Origin: Verrucolacustris abundans
GTDB lineage: Bacteria > Verrucomicrobiota > Verrucomicrobiia > Methylacidiphilales > Verrucolacustridaceae
Direction of reading: 5' to 3'
Assembly: GCA_965194535.1 (NCBI GenBank)
Contig: OZ239145.1
Span: forward strand, 1,981,412 to 2,045,411
DNA: 64,000 nt
Shown: one piece after another, positions 1 through 8,880 of the stretch
How positions within the stretch are numbered: position 1 is the first letter of the stretch
Layout: every line of letters begins with the position of its first letter
Notes under the pieces: model-generated
Databases searched by the model: none
What the model saw: only the letters and a program-made list of their open reading frames with translations
What the model was told of the DNA's origin: nothing
Position numbers and translations under genes: made by a program

Positions 1-27
1 CAAACCGACCATAAGATTGCCCTTTGG

Positions 28-582
28 ATGGATCAGCTTCGCCGGATGCGCGAGATGCAGTACGCCTACCACAAAAAGTTCTTCCACGGTCTCTACCTCT
101 TTCTCGTTCTCGTGATCGGCTGCCTTCTCTGGGATAGCCCAATCTCTCTGGCTCTTGTCCCACTCCTCGTGATCACAGCCGGAACCCAGTCCTGCTTCTA
201 TCTCCACTTTGTCGACTTTGCCCGCATCCACGCCCGCTTTGTAGAGGGTCGTTTAAACAAGGCCTTAGGCAAAAGCTCGCTAGTCGGGTCCGAAATTGAG
301 GATCTCTACTTCTATCCCATTGATGCTCCAAAGATCGGTGGCTTTGTCCCCACGGCGCCTCTCCGTTTTTTCAGCTTCTTCACCCTGCACTGGGTCATCC
401 TATGGCTCGGCCTTGCGGCTTTTGCCCTCTGGCGCCTTCTCCCCATGATGGGCGAGTGTGGCAAACACTACCTGATTCTGCTCGGCCTTTGGGGTGGCCT
501 AAATCTTATCTATCTTGTCTGGTTTTTTAATAAGGCGCGGGATCGTCATGCGATGGACTCTTTTCTGAAAAAGAGTTCGTAA
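28..582 (+). CDS. Membrane protein of unknown function, possibly cut at the window edge
   Basis: I do not recognise a family. The 184-residue product has hydrophobic segments at about residues 24-38 and 40-55, and two more around 118-135 and 148-166, so it is probably a polytopic inner-membrane protein. The charged N-terminus is rich in Arg, Met and Tyr, and the C-terminus ends in a basic tail. The reading frame is open upstream to position 1, so the true start may lie outside the window and the first ATG is only a minimum start. It ends 6 bases before a GT2 glycosyltransferase gene on the same strand, so a role in the glycan locus is plausible by context only. Confidence 0.6.
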   Translation: MDQLRRMREMQYAYHKKFFHGLYLFLVLVIGCLLWDSPISLALVPLLVITAGTQSCFYLHFVDFARIHARFVEGRLNKALGKSSLVGSEIEDLYFYPIDAPKIGGFVPTAPLRFFSFFTLHWVILWLGLAAFALWRLLPMMGECGKHYLILLGLWGGLNLIYLVWFFNKARDRHAMDSFLKKSS

Positions 583-588
583 CTATTT

Positions 589-1407
589 ATGTCGGCTTGC
601 GACATCTCCATCGTAACCCCGGTTTTTAATTCGATCCGCTGGATCGAACTGTGTGTACGATCGGTCCGATATGCCCTGCAGGGCCAAAGCTATGAACATA
701 TCGTCGTGGATGGAGGCAGCACCGACGGCACGCTGGAGTTTCTCAAGCAAGAGCAGGATATCCGGTTAATTTTTGGCCCAGACAAGGGAATGTACGATGC
801 CCTCAACAAAGGCATGGTTGCCGCACGGGGTCGCATCCTTGGTCATCTGAACGCCGATGAGCAGTACGACCGGGCGGGCCTAGCCCAAGCCCTTCAAAAA
901 CTTGATCAAACTGGAGCCGACGCCGTCTTTGGCCCCACCATTATGTTGGATGGCCAACTCAACTTTCTTTACCTGTTTAACCAGATCACCGTTCCTCATC
1001 CGATTGATGCGGATTGGCATATGCCTGTCCAAACCTGTTCATTCCTGTTTCGTCGCCAGATTTGGGAACGGTGCCCCTACCCTTCTGAATATCGCGTCGT
1101 CGGGGATCACGTCTGGTTCCGCCGTCAAATGAAGCTCGGCCTGAACCTTGTCTCCATCCGCAGGCCCATCGGCATCTTCACCTGGCACCAGGACGACATT
1201 GCCAAACGCCTCGGTTCTCACGGCGAAAATGCGCTGGCCGACGTAAATCGCAAAACGCTCCAAATGCGCATCGCGAAACTTTTTTTCCGGTTGCGAAAAC
1301 TTGTCTGGGGGGGGTGCCTACCACCCTTAAGCCTTTCTTACGAAATCACGACCGACCAGCAAACAGGGGTAAAGCGCTCCATTCCTCTCCCTCGCCTAGG
1401 ACTTTAG
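589..1407 (+). CDS. GT2 family glycosyltransferase
   Basis: GT-A fold glycosyltransferase, 272 aa, expected to transfer a sugar from a nucleotide-sugar donor to a growing surface glycan at the cytoplasmic membrane. The N-terminus has the GT2 signature SIVTPVFNS (residues 7-15), VDGGSTDGT (40-48) and GPDKGMYDALNKG (63-75). NADE (88-91) stands where the metal-binding DXD motif sits. The gene starts 6 bases after the upstream membrane-protein gene and is probably co-transcribed with it. Its 3' end overlaps the convergent neighbour by 4 bases. Donor and linkage cannot be read from the sequence. Confidence 0.9.
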   Translation: MSACDISIVTPVFNSIRWIELCVRSVRYALQGQSYEHIVVDGGSTDGTLEFLKQEQDIRLIFGPDKGMYDALNKGMVAARGRILGHLNADEQYDRAGLAQALQKLDQTGADAVFGPTIMLDGQLNFLYLFNQITVPHPIDADWHMPVQTCSFLFRRQIWERCPYPSEYRVVGDHVWFRRQMKLGLNLVSIRRPIGIFTWHQDDIAKRLGSHGENALADVNRKTLQMRIAKLFFRLRKLVWGGCLPPLSLSYEITTDQQTGVKRSIPLPRLGL

Positions 1408-2357
1408 TTCTCGAGAAATTTTTTTCGAAATATTTCCATCACAACCTTCGGGTCGGCAAATATTTCGTACTCGGTCCCCTGGGTCCTATGAGGACGAAAA
1501 TCCCTTAAGATCTTGATCAATTCACCTGCATGGCGGTATTGCAAAGACTGATTTCCTAACATCTCAAGATGCGCCCTCTCCCTTGACTCTGAAAATGTAA
1601 TCACTGGCTTTCCTAAGACGGCGAACTCTCCCACGGCCAACCCAAACGTCTCTCCGTGCCAGCGGGCATGAAGCATCGCATCGCAGGTGGCGAGGAATTT
1701 CGCCTTTTCGAATGGATCTACTGTGGCCTGAAGATAGTGAACATTGGAGAAGCTCTCCGTCCCTCGGATGGTTTCAGTATTGAGAAATACAAAATGATCG
1801 CCCGTGTAGTTTCGCGCGTGCTCAACTACGGCCCTCCGTGCAAAAGGGATATTAAAAGTGTCCCACCCGCCATGCCGACCGAACACCTTAGCGCCTTTGG
1901 GAATCCCCAGTTTTCCCCTGAGGTCTTCCTCGGAAGCATACCGGGGAACAAAAAACGGCACAAAAGAGTTCTTCTCCCCTGTCATCACCTGTGACATCCA
2001 GGAAGAGAGATAAGCATACGCATCCCCGTGGAATTCATCGCACAGAAACTGGGCGTGAACACAGTTTTTGATCCCGGGAACAAGAAAGCCGTCAAAGGGC
2101 CCGGGCTTCGTGAGATAAAGTACTTCTGCCGCTTCTTTCCTCAGTTTCCTGCTAAGGTCGTTTTTATCGGCGTACTGAGTCACCACAAACTCCTCCTGCC
2201 ATTTTTTTAGCAGAGGGTTTGCGGCAAATTCCGGCCGGTCCGGCAGGCAGAGGATCGATTCATTTCCCAACACGTTGCGATTCAATCGGGCGTAATCCAA
2301 CATGGCACCTTCCGAGCCTCGCTCGGTCAACATTCGACTATGAAAGGCGACTTTCAT
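1404..2357 (-). CDS. Glycosyltransferase, GT4-like (GT-B fold)
   Basis: The 317-residue product opens with MKVAFHSRMLTERGSEGAM, a GT-B style N-terminal Rossmann start. Its C-terminal half carries HGETFGLAVGEFAVLGKPVI, which resembles the E-x7-E sugar-nucleotide region of GT4 enzymes. The protein is somewhat short for GT4 (usually 350-400 aa). Family level is therefore confident, but activity is not assigned. It overlaps the 3' end of the GT2 gene convergently. Confidence 0.75.
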   Translation of the reverse strand: MKVAFHSRMLTERGSEGAMLDYARLNRNVLGNESILCLPDRPEFAANPLLKKWQEEFVVTQYADKNDLSRKLRKEAAEVLYLTKPGPFDGFLVPGIKNCVHAQFLCDEFHGDAYAYLSSWMSQVMTGEKNSFVPFFVPRYASEEDLRGKLGIPKGAKVFGRHGGWDTFNIPFARRAVVEHARNYTGDHFVFLNTETIRGTESFSNVHYLQATVDPFEKAKFLATCDAMLHARWHGETFGLAVGEFAVLGKPVITFSESRERAHLEMLGNQSLQYRHAGELIKILRDFRPHRTQGTEYEIFADPKVVMEIFRKKFLEN

Positions 2358-2418
2358 GTCAGTAATAGGAGGTCCGAGGACTGATACCAGAATACAGTTT
2401 TTTGTAATACGGCTATAC

Positions 2419-2820
2419 TCATCTTTTCTCCGCTGGGGACGAGGAACGGCAAAAACTCTCGTGTTTTGCCATCATCCCCCCAATCAACCTTCCTATCTCT
2501 TGAGAGAGCAGGATGAAGGACTCTTTGGACTCCCCACTCAAGTAGCCAGAGGCGTAAGCTGTGTCGATCCAGTGCTGACTTTCCTGAAGCTCGGCATCGG
2601 CGTCGGTCATTTTACTAAGAAAGTGGGCTGGATAGCGCCTCTTGGCCCATGCCTCTGCCATGGCTGCACCGATGGCTCGTGAGGATCTTCGTATTTGGCT
2701 GGTAAGGGCATAAAGCTCCTCTTTCGGCCAAAGCTTGCTCTCCTCAAAAACCAACTCTTGGAGCCTCACAGCTTCCTGATATGCCCTGAGCTCTTTAAAA
2801 CCGGAAATTATTTCCGCCAT
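2419..2820 (-). CDS. Four-helix-bundle protein (23S rRNA intervening-sequence type)
   Basis: A 133-residue, all-helical protein of the free-standing IVS/S23 four-helix-bundle family. The diagnostic features are FKELRAYQEAVRL near the N-terminus, the SQIRRSSRAIGAAMAEAW segment in the middle, and a later helix with SQHWIDTAY. I chose the ATG at 2820 rather than the longer frame from 2961. The product then has the normal family N-terminus, and the extra 47 residues only duplicate coding sequence of the upstream gene. The start codon lies inside the last codons of the preceding minus-strand gene (13-base overlap). Function is unknown for most free-standing members. A second, damaged member lies at 36409-36759. 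Confidence 0.85.
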   Translation of the reverse strand: MAEIISGFKELRAYQEAVRLQELVFEESKLWPKEELYALTSQIRRSSRAIGAAMAEAWAKRRYPAHFLSKMTDADAELQESQHWIDTAYASGYLSGESKESFILLSQEIGRLIGGMMAKHESFCRSSSPAEKR

Positions 2821-3425
2821 CTGTCCTCCGCAATCTGTCGTCGGGCCTCTGCACTCACGTAAAACTCCATCCGTTGATAAACCAACTCGAGCTGATAGCC
2901 CGCACTGCTCATGCGCTGAAACCAAACGGGCCGCATGGTCGGATTCCATAAGCCGACCCATTCAGGCCGGATCTGACTGCTGCGGATTTCCCTACAAACG
3001 CCGGCAGCCTCCCTTGACCCCCTTGTTGTGATTCCAGCAAGATCACTTTTTCTCTCATTCGCAGACCAATTTATCAGACGCCTTTCATGGATCTTTGTCT
3101 CAAGACGTGTTCTTTTGAGTGAAAACAACGGAAAAGGACGGTGCTCCCAAGCCTCAACGCTCCATTCATCGCCCAACCCTTCAACCCAAACTCCCAAACT
3201 CCCCACGAGCCCATCTCCCGCAACCAACTCGTATACACGACCAGGCCTTTTTCCCCCTAAAAACTTTTCGTTAAATACCCTGAAGAACCCCTCCTTGGTG
3301 AAACCATGATCCTCTAGCCCCCACCTCCTCTCATAACCCGCCAGCTTTTTGCGGTACCAGCCGCGTGATACTGCAGGATATCGCCGGTACAACCAGCCGC
3401 GGAGTAGTCGAAGAACCGATTTCAT
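2808..3425 (-). CDS. FkbM-like protein, probably a degenerate SAM methyltransferase
   Basis: The product is 205 aa if it starts at MKSVLRLLRGWLYRR; an in-frame start at 3443 adds six residues. YELVAGDGLVGSLGVW resembles a SAM-binding motif I, and the later WVGLWNPTMRPVWFQRM and YQLELVYQRMEFYV match the end of FkbM-type folds where a short aromatic-rich strand closes the sheet. The usual KMDIEGAE motif of FkbM proteins is missing (GLWNPT stands in its place), so it may be non-catalytic or act on another substrate. It lies in the glycan locus and overlaps the four-helix-bundle gene. Confidence 0.5.
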   Translation of the reverse strand: MKSVLRLLRGWLYRRYPAVSRGWYRKKLAGYERRWGLEDHGFTKEGFFRVFNEKFLGGKRPGRVYELVAGDGLVGSLGVWVEGLGDEWSVEAWEHRPFPLFSLKRTRLETKIHERRLINWSANERKSDLAGITTRGSREAAGVCREIRSSQIRPEWVGLWNPTMRPVWFQRMSSAGYQLELVYQRMEFYVSAEARRQIAEDRWRK

Positions 3426-3507
3426 AGCCCCTTTTTCTAGCACAGAATCTCCTTCGAATCGTCTTCTTCCTATCGCTGTTTTTGGGAGATCCGCTAGAGT
3501 TTTTTAA

Positions 3508-4674
3508 ATGCCCTCCCTTCGACCTCTAACCCCAGCCATCCCTTGGCTTGTTGAGCAGAACTGGGAAAAACTCGGCCTGATTCTACCCAGATCGATTTTG
3601 AATTGGGCTGAGATTCATGCCACTCCAAAGCTCATATCTGATGCCGAAATCACCTCATGCATAAGTTTTTGGAGCTCCCGCAAAGTCGCCCTAGTTAAGC
3701 AGTCTGCATACCCGGGAGTGTACCTCCCTGGAACAGGCCGGGATTGGATCAATACCGTTCTTACCGCTCCATATCATCTAGGCCCGATGTCTTTTTTAGC
3801 CAATCTCAACGCCGACTACTTTGTGGTTCGCCAAACCTCTGAACCAGAGACCTATCTGTGGAAAGAGAAGTTCGCTTACGATGCGGATCCTGAGGCTGCC
3901 TTTCGGGGGATCGAAATCTGCCAAAAAAAGCAGGAAGCCATGGAAGTTGTGGATTGCGATCAGATCCGTTGGGACGACTACGATTTGGTAGTCTGCCTAG
4001 ATATTCCAATCCCATCCAAAATTACTTTAAAATCCAAAAAGCCAATCTGGGCCTACTATTCTGTGGAGGCCGGCGGTCCCCTTCACAAGAGATCCCTTGT
4101 AGAGCCTGTGAAGGGATATCAACTCTATTTCAACCACTGTTTCCGTCGATACCGCGCCCGGCCCAAAAACAGAACCCATGTCCTTGAGTTCCCCTTCACC
4201 TTTCAGTCCGCAGATTCTTGGCAAAGCTTGGCTCAAAATACACATCCTTCGACAGTTGAACGCCATGGTGCCGTGGTTGACCGTGCGAGCTGGGAAACAT
4301 CCGTTGGCGATAAGCCGAGTTACATGACTCCCCTCTCCGGCGACGCCCCCGCTTACATCCAGATGATGACTTCACGCCAATTCGCCATCTGGACCAATTC
4401 TAAACCCCGCTGGGGAAACTGGGCATTGGAAGCCGTCCAGGCCGGATGCATATTCTTAGGCCGAGCGGATTCGCTAGCCATGTCCGGGGTTCTTCTTCCA
4501 GATCTGGTTGTCCCAGATCTTCCCTCAGCCCATAAAAAGATTGAGGCCCTGCTCAAAAATCCTCTCCATATGCAATCTCTGGCCAAGACTCAGTCAGCTT
4601 TGGCAGAACATCTGGCTTTTCGGCGCCCTTTGATGGATCTTACAGCCTGCGCGAAAAAGTTTTTTGCTAAATGA
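3508..4674 (+). CDS. Probable glycosyltransferase, unassigned GT-B type
   Basis: A 388-residue cytoplasmic protein. The C-terminal part contains TNSKPRWGNWALEAVQAGCI followed by a short loop and LLPDLVVPDL. This resembles the donor-binding half of GT-B glycosyltransferases, where a conserved Glu follows a Trp/Ala-rich helix. The N-terminal half has no motif I can name. The stop overlaps the start of the GT10 gene (ATGA), so the two are translationally coupled and probably act in the same glycan. Glycosyltransferase is a context-supported guess. Confidence 0.55.
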   Translation: MPSLRPLTPAIPWLVEQNWEKLGLILPRSILNWAEIHATPKLISDAEITSCISFWSSRKVALVKQSAYPGVYLPGTGRDWINTVLTAPYHLGPMSFLANLNADYFVVRQTSEPETYLWKEKFAYDADPEAAFRGIEICQKKQEAMEVVDCDQIRWDDYDLVVCLDIPIPSKITLKSKKPIWAYYSVEAGGPLHKRSLVEPVKGYQLYFNHCFRRYRARPKNRTHVLEFPFTFQSADSWQSLAQNTHPSTVERHGAVVDRASWETSVGDKPSYMTPLSGDAPAYIQMMTSRQFAIWTNSKPRWGNWALEAVQAGCIFLGRADSLAMSGVLLPDLVVPDLPSAHKKIEALLKNPLHMQSLAKTQSALAEHLAFRRPLMDLTACAKKFFAK

Positions 4675-5597
4675 AACCAAAGGTCTCCCTTAACTTCATT
4701 GATTTCCCCCCCCAGAGCCGAGCCTTTTTCCTCGACCTGCTTTCCCCTTATTACGACTTCACTTTTGACGATACCCCGGATTTCCTTTTTTATTCGCACA
4801 TCGGCCACCGACACCGTCTCTACAACTGCACCAAGATTTTTCACACGCAGGAGAAATATTGGCCGAATTGGAAGGAGTGCGACTATGCGGCCGTCTCCGT
4901 GCTGGCGGACGATCCCCGCTCCGCCTACTTACCCATCTACGCCTTCGACGGGCGAAAGGACAAACTGGTTCGCAATTCTACACCTGATCCCCTGACCATT
5001 CGGGCATCAAAACCGCGCTTTTGCTCCCTGCTCTGCGCCTATGTTGATCGGACCGTGCGTCGGCGCGAACAGTTTTTCCATGCTCTTAACAGGCTTCGCA
5101 AAGTAGATTCAGCCGGACGAGCCCTGAACAACACTGGGTACCGGTTACCTCCCGGTGACCGCTACCAGGTGAAGGTTGATTGGCTCGCCGGCTATCGTTT
5201 CAACCTCGCCTTTGAAAACACCCGCCGAGCGGGTTGGTGCACTGAAAAACTGGTCGATCCCCTCCATGTGAACACCATTCCCATTTACTGGGGAGATTCA
5301 CGGGTAAAGGAGTTTTTTAATCCGGATAGTTTCATCTGCCGGGACGACTTCTCCTCTGACCACGAACTGGCCGAATACGTCCTGCATGTGGATGACACCC
5401 CTGAACTTTACGCAAAATACATCCGCGCTACCCCGTTTCAGCACAACCTGCCCAACTCCGCGTATGACAGGGAGGCCTTGGTCGCTTTCTTCGATCGTGT
5501 TTTTCAATCTCCTCTCAAACCCGTTGCGCAACGCCGCTGGTTTTTCGGGCTTACGAAGTGGCGCCTCGCCAAGAGAAATAAACTTTTCGGAGAATAA
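4671..5597 (+). CDS. GT10 family glycosyltransferase (alpha-1,3/1,4-fucosyltransferase family)
   Basis: 308 aa. The GT10 donor-binding signature is clear at about residues 177-205: FNLAFENTRRAGWCTEKLVD, followed by a small-residue stretch and IPIYWGD. In this family the motif binds the GDP-sugar, typically GDP-fucose. The N-terminal half has the family's less conserved acceptor domain. The gene is ATGA-coupled to the upstream putative glycosyltransferase. No GDP-fucose synthesis genes occur in this window, so the donor must come from elsewhere or is not fucose. A second GT10 gene lies at 27577-28650. Confidence 0.88.
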   Translation: MKPKVSLNFIDFPPQSRAFFLDLLSPYYDFTFDDTPDFLFYSHIGHRHRLYNCTKIFHTQEKYWPNWKECDYAAVSVLADDPRSAYLPIYAFDGRKDKLVRNSTPDPLTIRASKPRFCSLLCAYVDRTVRRREQFFHALNRLRKVDSAGRALNNTGYRLPPGDRYQVKVDWLAGYRFNLAFENTRRAGWCTEKLVDPLHVNTIPIYWGDSRVKEFFNPDSFICRDDFSSDHELAEYVLHVDDTPELYAKYIRATPFQHNLPNSAYDREALVAFFDRVFQSPLKPVAQRRWFFGLTKWRLAKRNKLFGE

Positions 5598-5656
5598 TAC
5601 TTCTCCTCTTCCTTCGCTTGTCTTCAGCTAACCACTGAAGCAGTGGAGCTTCTTCT

Positions 5657-6811
5657 TCAGCCCCCTTTCAACCCCAGAAGAATATCTTCTAACATTTTCC
5701 TTAATCTTCCAGCATCCCAGCGATTCTTTGCAGTTTTTCTACACTGCTCTCGCATTCGACTAAGTTTTGTTAAATCGGTTAAAGCCTCACTCATGCAATC
5801 TTTTAATGATTTGCCTGTCATTTCCTTCGCTAAAAATCCATTTTCCCCTGATTGGATCATTTCTGGAATTCCACCGACTGCAAAGGCCGCCACCGGAGTT
5901 CCACAGGCGAGAGATTCCTGAATCTGACAGGGCGCGTTCTCCATCCGTGCGGGATGCACATAAAGATCTGCCGCTTGGTACGCTTCCGCCATCTCTTCAT
6001 CTGAGGTCACATTCCCCAAATATCGCTCGCCCGGCCGATTTTCTCCGTGTCTGCCGAATAGGGCCAAAGTTGCCCCATGCCTTGGGGCCGATCCCCATGC
6101 TTCCCGCAAAAGATCAAAACCCTTTCTTCGTTCTACCAATGAGTCCGCGCCCGCCATGATCACCAACCCTTCCTCGGGAAGACACCAACGCCGCCGGGCT
6201 GCAATCCGATTCCCGGGGGAATAAATTTCTAAATCGATCGGGTTGGGCAGAAACACGCAATCCATGCCGGTCCATTTTTTCGAAATGTCAGCCAACCACC
6301 GCGACGGTGCCGTCAAGATAACTGGATATTTTCCAGGTTTCCCACACACACTTTGCACCCTCGAGCCATGCCGCCTTCCGCTTTCCACAACCGCGTCTTC
6401 TTGCCAGTAGGACTCGCGGCTGTCACCGAGCGCCCACATATCATGCAGAGTCCAGATCACCGGACAGCGTTGGCGTGCAATGGAGATCATCTCTTCCGAC
6501 CACCCCCATTTTCCTCCACCCGCAATGTTATGAAACCATACTAAATCTGACTTTTCTTTGGATAAAATCGATTCGAGTTGCTGGTTAACTTTTAACCTCC
6601 TGCTTAAAGACTGGTCTCTAAAACACTCGAGAACCCGCTCCCAGCCACGCGCCGGCTTACCGGTGAGAAGTGATCCCTTTAACGGCTTCTCGTCTCCGGT
6701 GATTTGCTGAACTGTTACGCCCTGCTTTCCAAGCAGATCAACCCAGCGATTAGCTGCCTTGGCAGCTCCCCCTGCTTTCAGATGATCTTGAGCAACTAAT
6801 ATCGTTTTCAT
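5657..6811 (-). CDS. GT4 family glycosyltransferase
   Basis: 384-aa GT-B glycosyltransferase of the WcaC-like GT4 branch. The N-terminus MKTILVAQDHLKAGGAAKAA is the typical acceptor-domain start with the GGAA loop. WTLHDMWALGDS is a conserved family motif. The C-terminal domain has PNPIDLEIYSP and the E-x7-E region QESLACGTPVAAFAVGGIPE. It ends convergently with the GT10 gene, 59 bases away. It should add one sugar to the glycan from a nucleotide-sugar donor at the inner membrane. Confidence 0.9.
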   Translation of the reverse strand: MKTILVAQDHLKAGGAAKAANRWVDLLGKQGVTVQQITGDEKPLKGSLLTGKPARGWERVLECFRDQSLSRRLKVNQQLESILSKEKSDLVWFHNIAGGGKWGWSEEMISIARQRCPVIWTLHDMWALGDSRESYWQEDAVVESGRRHGSRVQSVCGKPGKYPVILTAPSRWLADISKKWTGMDCVFLPNPIDLEIYSPGNRIAARRRWCLPEEGLVIMAGADSLVERRKGFDLLREAWGSAPRHGATLALFGRHGENRPGERYLGNVTSDEEMAEAYQAADLYVHPARMENAPCQIQESLACGTPVAAFAVGGIPEMIQSGENGFLAKEMTGKSLKDCMSEALTDLTKLSRMREQCRKTAKNRWDAGRLRKMLEDILLGLKGG

Positions 6812-6872
6812 AAGAAGTTGCCTTAACTAAGACTAAAACAGTTGGTTCATCATCTGCCTTGAAATCGGTTTA

Positions 6873-7679
6873 TTATCTAGCCCAGCAGATCTTGTAATCG
6901 TTCCTGCCCAGAACGTTGCAGGAATCGACTAAGTCGTTGGGAAGGGCAGCCACCTTATCTTTTCCACGGGGCCTTCCTTTGACAAAAGAAATTTCAAGCA
7001 ACTCAGGCAATCCATCCTTTGCTACTTCGCCGCCATTGTTTCCGTGGAGGTGGGCAATAAAGTGAGTTTTTTGGATCTTTCGTACGATGTCTTCAAAAGT
7101 TTTACGGAATACTCCAGTTTCATGAAATTCGAGTGTCAAATAACCGATCCTTGATGCAAAGCCAATCAGATCAGGCAATACTCGGTACTCGGCTCCCTCA
7201 ATATCCATTTTGACTAAAAGATTTTTACATCCTGATAACCGTGAAAAGGCCTTGCTCATATCACAATCTCCCTTGCCAAAGATCTGGTCATGAGCCCTTT
7301 CACGAAAATGACAAGCGGGCGCGGAAAAAGTATTTCTAAAGTCTTCCAGAATTCTTGAGGTTTCTTGAAATTTTGAATAGCTGCCTCGCAGGGTTAACAA
7401 CCGCACCAAGGCAGCCCTTTTTTCCCTGTAGAATATCCGCTCGGAAACACTGGGGTCGTATGCGTGCAGGGGGATCTTTGGATGGCGCTGTCGAACCTGC
7501 CGCTCAAAAGACCAGTTTCGATCTACTCCGAAACTCAGCAGTCCATCGATTCTTTCGAGGCAATCGGATGGCAAAACATAGCCGCCATCATGATCACAAC
7601 CGAATCTTTTCAGTCGCACGCCAGAAAAAGGGCGCAGCCAGGAAAGATCTTTCCCAAGTCGACTAAGGATTTGTTTCAA
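6873..7679 (-). CDS. FkbM family methyltransferase
   Basis: 268-residue SAM-dependent methyltransferase of the FkbM family, which usually O-methylates sugars or polyketides. LLSFGVDRNWSFERQ is the SAM motif I region, and LLVKMDIEGAEYRVLPDLI is the family hallmark. LTLEFHETG follows as the next conserved strand. The gene starts 10 bases after the upstream GT2 gene stops, so they form one transcription unit. Unlike the two copies at 14131 and 18028 it has no N-terminal Rossmann extension. Confidence 0.85.
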   Translation of the reverse strand: MKQILSRLGKDLSWLRPFSGVRLKRFGCDHDGGYVLPSDCLERIDGLLSFGVDRNWSFERQVRQRHPKIPLHAYDPSVSERIFYREKRAALVRLLTLRGSYSKFQETSRILEDFRNTFSAPACHFRERAHDQIFGKGDCDMSKAFSRLSGCKNLLVKMDIEGAEYRVLPDLIGFASRIGYLTLEFHETGVFRKTFEDIVRKIQKTHFIAHLHGNNGGEVAKDGLPELLEISFVKGRPRGKDKVAALPNDLVDSCNVLGRNDYKICWAR

Positions 7680-7689
7680 TTCACGGATA

Positions 7690-8742
7690 TTAAAACACCC
7701 TTTGTTTAATCAAAAGCCTCAAGATTCGAATCTTGAAAGGAATGAAAGATGCCAGAATCAGAAACTCCATCCATTCACTGCGTTTAGCAAAAATCCAGAG
7801 ATCGCGCCAAAGGCTCTCCTTGACCCTCCAGTACCAGTTCACGCTTCCTCCTTCGCTGCGCCACGCTCCTAGCAATAGCCAGAATTTGTCCATGAACTTG
7901 CCCCACCTGCCCCGCGGAGAATACAGATCCACAATCTCCCAGAATCGGATAATAAATCGGGCAGCGTGGGCATACAAAGGTGTGCCATCGGTTACAACGG
8001 GGGGGCCAGTCAGGTGTGTGTCCACATGCGGAGAATCAGCCGCGGCATTGATATGAAGCCGATAGGTAAATTCCTTTTCTGGGACTGTTGCCACTCTTCC
8101 AGTCAAAAAACAGGCTAATATAGGCGGGTATTCCCAGAATGGGTGCACAGCCAATGCGGCAATGGGAATTCCTAGCTGATCAAGTTTTCGTTTATTGAAA
8201 ACGCCATAAATGTAAAGCCCGGCGGATCCATACATGAAAAACTGAAGCATCTCTGGTCGAGTCATTTCCTGAGTAGAGAGGAGCCGGGCGTCTTTCTCGG
8301 GTCGTAGATATGGCCGACCCTGCTCGTCCATGAAACCTAACTGACACATGGAAAGAACGAGGTCAGGATTTTGTTCGTAAGGCTGTAAAACTGACTTCAC
8401 GAAGTTTTCAGAATATCGGTCGTCGGGGTGAGCAAAGAAAACAAGAGGGGACTCCGCGTGGTCCCAAAGAAATGAGTTATTGGCAACGACTCCGCGGTTT
8501 GCATCTTGGCGGAAGAGTCTGATTTGGCTGCTTGGTTGTTTCTCTGCAAACTCCTCAATTGTTTTTAAGCCGCCATCTGTCGAGCAGTTGTCGGAAATAT
8601 CTATTTGGCAATTATCTTTCAGAAGTCTGCTTATCGAGGAAAGGAACCGACCTAAGTATTTTTCCTGATTGTATACGGGAACTAAAGCTGTGATTTGCTT
8701 TGTGATTTTGTTGACCTCACGTTTCGAAAAGCGGCCAGACAT
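7690..8742 (-). CDS. GT2 family glycosyltransferase
   Basis: 350-aa GT-A glycosyltransferase. ITALVPVYNQEKYLGRFLSS opens the domain, ISDNCSTDGG is the donor loop, and FAHPDDRYS contains the DXD-like metal site. The C-terminal third has aromatic and hydrophobic stretches that may sit at the membrane surface. It lies upstream of the FkbM gene in the same unit. Decayed fragments at 13956-14090 and near 15720-15790 carry an N-terminus of the same type (LVSALVPVFYQEKYL). Confidence 0.88.
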   Translation of the reverse strand: MSGRFSKREVNKITKQITALVPVYNQEKYLGRFLSSISRLLKDNCQIDISDNCSTDGGLKTIEEFAEKQPSSQIRLFRQDANRGVVANNSFLWDHAESPLVFFAHPDDRYSENFVKSVLQPYEQNPDLVLSMCQLGFMDEQGRPYLRPEKDARLLSTQEMTRPEMLQFFMYGSAGLYIYGVFNKRKLDQLGIPIAALAVHPFWEYPPILACFLTGRVATVPEKEFTYRLHINAAADSPHVDTHLTGPPVVTDGTPLYAHAARFIIRFWEIVDLYSPRGRWGKFMDKFWLLLGAWRSEGGSVNWYWRVKESLWRDLWIFAKRSEWMEFLILASFIPFKIRILRLLIKQRVF

Positions 8743-8880
8743 TATTCGACTCCATATTCCATTTATTTTGTAGCTACCGAATTCAATCTGAAAGACTTTT
8801 TATCGCCGAACTTTCTTCTCAGCCTATTTCTTTGAGATGCGGGAGCTGATTCACAAGGTTGTAAGACGATTCAGTATTTT